NCBI RefSeq assembly: GCF_947179515.1
Contig: NC_067473.1
Span: forward strand, 80,890,126-80,954,125
DNA from: Apodemus sylvaticus
Lineage: Eukaryota > Chordata > Mammalia > Rodentia > Muridae
Length of the DNA stretch: 64,000 nucleotides
Direction of reading: 5' to 3'
A program made the translations under genes and the position numbers. Below the pieces are notes generated by a model. The model saw only the letters and a list, made by a program, of their open reading frames with translations. It made no database searches and was not told the DNA's origin. Shown one piece after another: positions 57,483-64,000 of the stretch; the first letter of the stretch is position 1; each line of letters opens with the position of its first letter.

Positions 57483-58546
57483 GTAAGGATTCAATAATAG
57501 ATATGGTTCCATCAATGACCATCCAGAGGCAGAAGGAAATAGCTAATTCTTAGCTCAATTAAAATGCATGGAGATTCATTGTGACAATCAATTCCAATCT
57601 GTTTCTGTATCGCTTGAGCTGCAATGTAAATATATGTGTAAATTTTAAAATACTTCTTAGGAAAGTATTCACTATCCCCGTGGTTACTGCGTGTTTGTCT
57701 AGCTGTCTCTGAGCCGTGTGTAGGAAACGGATTTATCATCTGAGACTGAGTGGGTGTTTTCTTCCTCCTCCTGCCTGGTGCTGATTGTTGCACAAGTCGC
57801 GCCATTTTAGAGGCCTCAGTTTTTTCCCATAAATAATTAAAAATAATCAATGCAAATAATTTTTATGTTTCCTACTAACACTTGCATTCTAAATATTTTG
57901 TAACCTCATGTCAGATTCTTCAAAGACAAAACCCGCCAGGGTGCAGCTTTCCTGGTCTCCTCTTGGGATGTATATTCTAGAATACAGAGTGAGCCTGGCT
58001 TTGTTCCTGTTCCTCATCCCCCCAGTTACAGCACTCACAGCTGCCATGATCCTTCAGTGAAGCTGCAAGCAGGCAGAGATTAGTCAAGCAAAATAGAGCA
58101 GATGAAGCTAGTGTGCTTCCTGGAAGAAAATATGCAAATTTTAAATTTAATTTAGTGTGGTGTCAAACACATCTTTTCCATTACAAAGTGTATGTATGGG
58201 TCTCATTTTGCTAAATGCTGTTTAGAAATTATGCATTAGTAATTATAGGGTCCTGCTGATTACATAAATTGTTATCCTGCTCTTCAAGTAATTACCACAT
58301 AACCTGCACTGAGGTTTATAAGACAAAAATAAGCATCTGTTTTCCATCTAATTGAATGCTTCTCAATGAAGCTGGAGGTCCCCTTGTCAAAAGGAACTGC
58401 CTTCCTTGACATTCAATTAGGAGGTCTACTGATATCACATAAGCCATCCCAATTATTCCAAAAAGATTACGTGGGAAGTCGGGCAAATTAGGAAACTCAA
58501 GTGAGAGAGGTGGTAGTTTGTCTAATAAGAAAAATCTGGACAAGTT
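57483..58546 (+). other. Itprid1 intron 8, left part
   Basis: Begins gtaagg. No exon or repeat recognised; the minus-strand 112-codon frame at 57512-57850 shows no domain. Confidence 0.6.
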
Positions 58547-58618
58547 GGATTCTCTCTCTCTCTTCTCCTTTCCTCCCTCCCTCCCTCCTTCCCTACTCCC
58601 CTCCGTGTCTGTCTCTCT
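58547..58618 (+). repeat. (TC)n and (CCCT)n pyrimidine tract
   Basis: tctctctctctcttctcctt followed by ctccctccctccctcc. Confidence 0.9.
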
Positions 58619-58661
58619 ATCATTTTTGTCATTTTCCTTAATATTTGAAAATAGTGTTTTG

Positions 58662-58772
58662 TCAAAGAATGGTAACATATGTCTGAAATCTCAGCATGTA
58701 GGAGGCCAAGGCAGGAGGATGGCAAGTTTGAGGCCAGTCTGGGCTACTCTGTCTCCAAAAAACTGAATAAAA
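58662..58772 (+). repeat. Degenerate B1 SINE
   Basis: gaatggtaacatatgtctga, aatctcagcatgtaggaggc, caaggcaggaggatggcaag, tttgaggccagtctgggcta then ctctgtctccaaaaa follow B1 order. Confidence 0.75.
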
Positions 58773-61190
58773 ATATGGCTAAAATCAGAGTCAAATGAAT
58801 TGAGTAAATGAAGCAAGCAAAGTATCCTGTATCACATATATACATGCATTTTAAAATTAATTAATTAATTTGTTTACATCCTAAATGCTGATCCCCATCT
58901 GGGTCCCTCCCTCACCAAGTCCCTCTCACCATCCCTCTCTCCCCTTCTCCTCTGAGAGAGTGGGACACCTCCCTTTGTAGCCCTCCACACTGGCACATCT
59001 TGTCTCTGCCAGGTTAGGTGTATCCTCTCCCACTGATATGCCTTGTGTGTATGTTCTTTGGTTAGTGGCTCAGAGTCTGAGAGCTCCCAGGGTTCCAGGT
59101 TTGTTGACTCTGTTGGTCTTCCTATGGAGTTCCCATCCACTTTTGGGCCTTCAATCCTTCCCCCAACTCTTTCATAAGTGTCACCCACCTCCACCTTAGG
59201 TTTGGTTGTGGGTATCTGCATCTATTTCTGTCCACTGATGGATAGAGCCTCTCAGAGGACAGTTATGTTAGGCTCCTCTTTACAAGCATAGCAGAGTATC
59301 ATTAATAATGTCAGGATTGCTGTTTGCCCAGGGATGGGATTTGAGATGGGCTGGTTATTGGTTAGCCTTTCCAGTCCAAAGACTCTGTTCCATCCCTGCA
59401 TTATTTTTAAACAGAACTAACTTTGGGGTAAAAGTTTAGTTGGTGTGTTGGTGGCCCTATCCTTCTACTGGGGGTGAGGTGCTGCCTGGCTACAGGAGAT
59501 GTCCTCTTCAGGTTCCATGTCCCTACTGTTAGGCATCTCAGCATTGACTCCTAAGAGCCTCTCCTATCCCAGGTCTCTGGGACTTCCTAGAGACCCCCAT
59601 GCCCAGATAGCTGCAGATTTTCGTTCATTATGTCCTTGCTTTTATACCCGTTCTGTATCCTTTCTTCAGTTGAGGGACATCTTGGTTGTTTCCAGTTTCT
59701 GGATATTACAAATAAAGCTGCTATGAACATCATGGAAGATGTGCCCTTGGGGTATTGTGGGCCATCTTTTGAGTATATGCCCAGTATAGCTAGATCTTGA
59801 GGTAGAAATATTCCCAGTTTTCTGAGAAACCACAAGATTGATTTCCAGAGTGGTTGTGCAAGTTTGCTCTCCCATCAGCAATGGAGAAGTGTTCTGTTTT
59901 CTCCACACCCTTGCCAGCATGTGCTGTCGCTTGAACTTTTGATCTTAGCCATTCTGACAGAGGTAAGTTGGAATCTCAGGGACTTTTAGATTTGTAGTTC
60001 CCTTATGCCTAAGGATGTTGGGAATTTTTTCTTTAAGTGCTTCTCAGCCATTTGAGATTCCCCTGTTGAGCATTTAATTTAGCTCTGGGCCCCATTTTAA
60101 AATTGGGTTATTTGATTTGTTGGAGTTTAACTTCTTGAGTTCTTTATATATTGTGGATATTAGCCCTGTGTTAGACGTAGAGTTAGTAGAGATTTTTCCC
60201 AGTCTGGAGGCAGCCATTCTGTCCTATTGACAGTGTCTTTTGCCTTACAGTAGCTTGTTAGTTTCATGAGATCCCATTTATCAATTGTTGATCTTAGAGC
60301 CTGAGCCACTAGTGTTCTGCTCAGAAAATTGTTTCCCGTACCAGTGCATTCAAGATTCTTCTCACTTTCTCTTCTATCAGGTTTGGTGTATCTGGTTTTA
60401 TGTTGAAGTCCTTGATCCACTTGTACACGCAGACATTCAGTTAGACAAGCACCAGTTTTCAAAGATGCTTTCTTTTTTCCATTTTATGGTTTGGTTCTTT
60501 GTCAAAAATCAAGTGCCCACAAGTATGTGTGTTTATTTTGGGGGTCTTTGATTCTATTCCATTGATCAAGCTATCTGCTTCTGTACCAAGCTTTTATCAA
60601 TATTACTCTATAGAACAACTTGAGGACAGGAATAGTGATTCCTCCAGAGGGCTTTTTTTATTGTTTAGGATTTTTTTTTTTAATTTTCCATATAAAGTCT
60701 AGAGTTTTACTTTTAAGGTCTATAAAACGTGTGTTGGAACTTTGATGGAGATTGCATTAAATCTGTAGATTTAATTGCATTAAATCTGTAAGATGACCAT
60801 TTTCATTACCTACCTATCCAAGAGCATGGGAGATCTTTCTATCTTCTGATATCTTCTTCAATTTCTTTCTTCAGGGTATTGAAGTTCTTTTTGTACAGAT
60901 TTTTAATTGCTTGGTAAGAGTTACTTCTAGATATTTTATATTATTTGTGGGTATTGTTTCCCTGATTTCTTTCTCTGCATGTTTATCATTTGTATGAAGG
61001 AGGGCTGCTGGTTTCTTTGGGTCTGCAAGAAATTTGTCCAGGATCTTCTGGCTTTTAGTGTCTCTGTCGAGAAGTCAGGTGTAATTCTGATAACTGTCTC
61101 CTTTATTTGTTACTTGGCCTTTTTTTTTTTTTTTACAGTTTTTAATATTCTTTCTTTTTTCTGTACATTTAGTGTTTTGGTTATTATGTA

Positions 61191-61432
61191 GCAAGGGGAT
61201 TTTCTTTTCTTGTCCAATCTATTTGGTACCCTCTAAGCATCTTGAATGCTTATAGTTTATAGCCATCTCTTTCTTTAGGTTGGGGGAAGTTTTCTTCTAT
61301 GATTTTGTTGAAAATGTTTTCTGACTCTTTGAACTGGGAATCTTTACCCCCTTTTCTTCCTACTATTCTTTGAATTAGTCTTTTCATAGTATTTTAAATT
61401 TCCTGGATGTTTTGAGTTAGAAGCTTCATACA
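61191..61432 (-). repeat. L1 ORF1 central segment, copy 1 of an internal duplication
   Basis: Covers the RRM/C-terminal part of ORF1 (gcaaggggattttcttttct ... cctggatgttttgagttag). The same stretch recurs at 61929-62158 (gcagggggatttcttttcta ... cctggatcttttgagttag). Confidence 0.85.
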
Positions 61433-61579
61433 TTTGGCATTTTCTTTAATCTATATATCTACAGTATCTTCTATGTCTGAGATTCTCTCTTTTATCTCTT
61501 GTATTCTGCCAGTGATGCTCTCTTTACTGAGTTTTTTATCTCCAGGTTTGCCTCCATTTGTGTTTTCTTTATTATTTCT

Positions 61580-61853
61580 GTCTTAGTTAGGGTTTTACTG
61601 CTGTGAACAGACACCATGACCATGGCAACTCTGATAAGGACAACATTTAATTGGAGCTGGCTTACAGGTTCAGAGGTTCAGTCCATTATGGGAGCATAGC
61701 AGAATCCAGGCCAGCATGGTGTAGAAGGAACTGAGAGTTCTACATGTTGTTCCAAAGGCAAAAAGAAGACAGGCTTCCAGGCAGCTATGATGAGGATCTT
61801 AAAGCCCACACCCATGGTGATACTCCCTGGGCCAAGCTACAAACCATCACAGC
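61580..61853 (+). repeat. Muroid dispersed repeat, subgroup B, inserted in old L1
   Basis: tgtcttagttagggttttac, tgctgtgaacagacaccatg, acaacatttaattggagctg, cagaggttcagtccattatg, tagaaggaactgagagttct and an end at aaccatcaca. It begins TG and ends CA. It separates two ORF1-derived stretches of the old L1. Confidence 0.8.
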
Positions 61854-61928
61854 TTCTATTTCCATTTTTAGGTGTTGAATGATTTTATTAATATCCTTTA
61901 CCTGTTTGATTGTATTTTCCTGTATGTG

Positions 61929-62158
61929 GCAGGGGGATTTCTTTTCTAGTCCAATCTCTTTAGTGTTCTCTAAGCTTCTTGTACATTTATAGTTTACAGT
62001 CATCTCTTTGTTTAGGTTAGGTAAGTTTTCTTCTACGATTTTGTTGAAGATGTTTTCTGGCCCTTTGAACTTGGAATCTTCACCCTCTTCTATTCCTATT
62101 ATTCTTAGGATTGGTCTTTTCATAGTATTCCAAATTTCCTGGATCTTTTGAGTTAGAA
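61929..62158 (-). repeat. L1 ORF1 central segment, copy 2 of an internal duplication
   Basis: Partner of 61191-61432, about 230 nt and clearly alignable but not identical. The divergence between the copies suggests the duplication is old, or that two related L1s were joined. Confidence 0.85.
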
Positions 62159-62385
62159 ACTTTAAGAAACTTATTTGTTTCTTCTTTAAGGGTTTCTACC
62201 TGTTTGATTGTGTTTTCATGTATTTCTTTAAGGTAATTATTTCTATCCTCTTTAACGGCCTCTATCATCTTCATGAGATAGGATTTAAGGTCACACACAG
62301 TCTTGCCCTTCAGGTCTGTTAGATATCCAGGGCTTACAGTAGCAGGAGAGCTTGGTTCTGATGGTGCTATATTATCTTGGCTTCT

Positions 62386-62960
62386 TTTTTTTTAATTTAT
62401 TGATATATTTATTTACATTTCAAATGATTTCCCCCTTTTCTGGACCCCCACTCCCTGAAAGTCCCATCAGTCCCCTTCCCTCCCCCTGTTTTCCCACCCA
62501 ACCCTTCCCACTTCCCTGTTCTGATTTTGCTCTATACTGCTTCACTGAGTCTTTTCAGAACAAGGGGTCATTCCTCCGTTCTTCTTGTACCTCATTTGAT
62601 GTGTGGATTATGTTTTGGGTATTCCAGTTTTCTAGGTTAATATCCACTTATTAGTGAGTGCATACCATGATTCACCTTTTGAGTCTGGGTTACCTCACTT
62701 AGTATGATGTTCTCTAGCTCCATCCATTTGCCTAAGAATTTCATGAATTCATTGTTTCTAATGGCTGAATAGTACTCCATTGTGTAGATATACCACATTT
62801 TTTGCATCCACTCTTCTGTTGAGGGATACCTGGGTTCTTTCCAGCATCTGGCAATTATAAATAGGGCTGCTATGAACATAGTAGAGCATGTATCCTTATT
62901 ACATGGTGGGGAATCCTCTGGGTATATGCCCAGGAGTAGTATAGCAGGATCTTCTGGAAG
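62386..62960 (-). mobile_element. Young 5'-truncated L1 (575 bp), same family as the full-length copy
   Basis: From an A-rich tail it matches the full-length L1 at 21184 onwards almost base for base (ctcatttgatgtgtggatta, ggttaatatccacttattag, gggatacctgggttctttcc) and codes the last 80 residues of ORF2 with very few differences. It is cut off in the ORF2 3' end. The 8-bp tggcttct flanks it (62378-62385 and 62961-62968; one base is ambiguous). The target is the ORF1 start region of the old L1. Confidence 0.93.
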
Positions 62961-63199
62961 TGGCTTCTGTTGATTATGTTATGGAGCCTTCTCTTGCCTT
63001 TTGCCATCTAGTTGTCTCTGTTGGTGTGAGCTGATGTTGGTTGGCGTGAGTATCCTGTATTGGAGTAGGCCTTCCAGGTAACAGGTGAAGTTGTATGTCT
63101 GGAGTTTGGGCAGGGCTCCTGGGAGGCAAGTGGAGCTGTGTTCTGCTACCCACTCAGATGCTGCATAGAGTACAAGAAATATGGGTATACATGCATTTT

Positions 63200-64000
63200 T
63201 AAATGCACAGTTCTAAAGATGACTTCATCTAAAAGATGAAAGCAAATGAGTTTCTTCCTTGCCAGTAGACTGTAACTAGTGAGAAGCATGAGGAAAGCCA
63301 ATGCCTTAGAATGGTCCTCCAGGGTTGCCGTTCTGCTCAGATCTAGCACGCAAGCCCTGATTCTGTGTCTGATGACAGGAAGCATTCCCATAAATAACTG
63401 CAAATTCCAAACATAGTGCTTCTAAAAGTTCTACATAAAGACATTGAAAATAGAATGTTAACAGGCAAACTGTTGAGGGTTTCAATGCTTGAGAAAAAGG
63501 AATAGCACCTTGGATTGGTTTTTCAAAGAAAGCAGAAGCCTTCTTCTGCCTGAGGTTGACTCATTTGGCACCCTTTCAAAACTCAAGCAGAAAATTGTGA
63601 TACAAGCTCCCCCTCCAAAACAAAAAATCAGAAAACAAAGTCTGGGATAAAGATAGAAGGATCCAAAAAAGTCAAGAGGCATGACTCCCAGAAGGAGATG
63701 GTCAGGCTGGGAAATCCCCAAATTCTAGGTATGACATCTCCCATAGCTCCATACTTGAAGTAAACATGCATCAGAAAATCCAAGAGATAGCAAAGGCTAG
63801 AAGAAGTGAAAAAATATTCTATATTAGATAATAGGTAGCTTTCCCTTAAAGGTTCCTCACATTCTGAAATAGTAACTATTCTCAATGTCTAGGTACAATG
63901 AAATTTATTAAACATATGAAGAAATAAGAAAATATAGCCAGTGCTCACCAAAACAAACAAATAAACAAACAAAAACCCCCAAGTAATTGAGAAGTCAGAA
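63200..64000. other. Right edge, presumably Itprid1 intron 8, nothing recognised
   Basis: No exon in phase with Itprid1 and no repeat recognised, apart from an A-rich aaacaaacaaa stretch near 63950. Confidence 0.5.

Larger units (their letters stand above)
58853..63185 (-). mobile_element. Old L1, internally deleted and rearranged, with nested insertions and 14-bp TSD
   Basis: Read on the minus strand: a little 5'UTR (about 63005-63185), the ORF1 start (MAKGKRRL, near 63005), a duplicated stretch of ORF1, a jump from ORF1 to the middle of ORF2 near 61020, the ORF2 3' half, the 3'UTR and the tail. About 2.5 kb (endonuclease and most of the reverse transcriptase start) is missing relative to the full-length L1. 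tatacatgcatttt flanks it (58839-58852 and 63186-63199), so the whole 4.3-kb block is one insertion plus later events. Two insertions interrupt it: a dispersed repeat (61580-61853) and a young L1 (62386-62960). All frames are broken. Confidence 0.9.

Noticed and set aside
1..64000. CRISPR-like array or bacterial defence system
   Set aside because: The tandem repeats are simple or two-copy duplications without spacers, and gene structure and SINE/LINE content are those of a rodent genome.

Overview
The window is vertebrate nuclear DNA from a muroid rodent. It is AT-rich, its genes are split by introns, and it is crowded with rodent-lineage repeats: B1, B2, B3 and B4 SINEs, a URR1-type hAT element and several ages of LINE-1 (L1). 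The youngest L1 resembles house-mouse and rat L1 but, judged from memory, is identical to neither, so a murine rodent other than those two reference species is plausible; I cannot fix the species. No CRISPR array, bacterial operon, exogenous virus or tRNA/rRNA gene was seen.

The one host gene I can support lies on the + strand from about 30.5 kb to 57.5 kb. Eight exons with consensus splice sites and matching phases join into one 410-codon reading frame. This is the N-terminal part of Itprid1 (formerly Ccdc129), a member of the KRAP/TESPA1 family that binds IP3 receptors. The rest of the gene must lie beyond the right edge. Everything left of 30.5 kb looks intergenic or 5'-flanking.

Layout: 0-21 kb is flank with dispersed repeats, microsatellites and long polypurine/polypyrimidine tracts, a B4 split by an L1, a small TA-flanked inverted-repeat element, and an ancient L1 holding a hAT element. 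21.2-27.8 kb is a full-length minus-strand L1 with a perfect 15-bp target-site duplication, intact ORF1 and ORF2 and a GC-rich 5'UTR pointing away from Itprid1. 27.8-30.5 kb is the proximal flank of the gene. 30.5-57.5 kb is Itprid1, with introns holding a B1-in-L1 nest (43.9-44.9 kb), a 2.3-kb truncated L1 (48.8-51.1 kb), MIR, B3 and a rodent dispersed repeat. 58.85-63.19 kb is an older L1 that has lost about 2.5 kb internally, carries a duplicated piece of ORF1, and was later invaded by a dispersed repeat and by a young truncated L1 of the same family as the full-length copy.

I found no new multi-gene system. The best leads are the apparently coding-competent L1 with an expanded ORF1 coiled-coil repeat region, whose 5'UTR antisense strand faces Itprid1 and carries open frames and YY1-like motifs, and the rearranged L1 at 59-63 kb.
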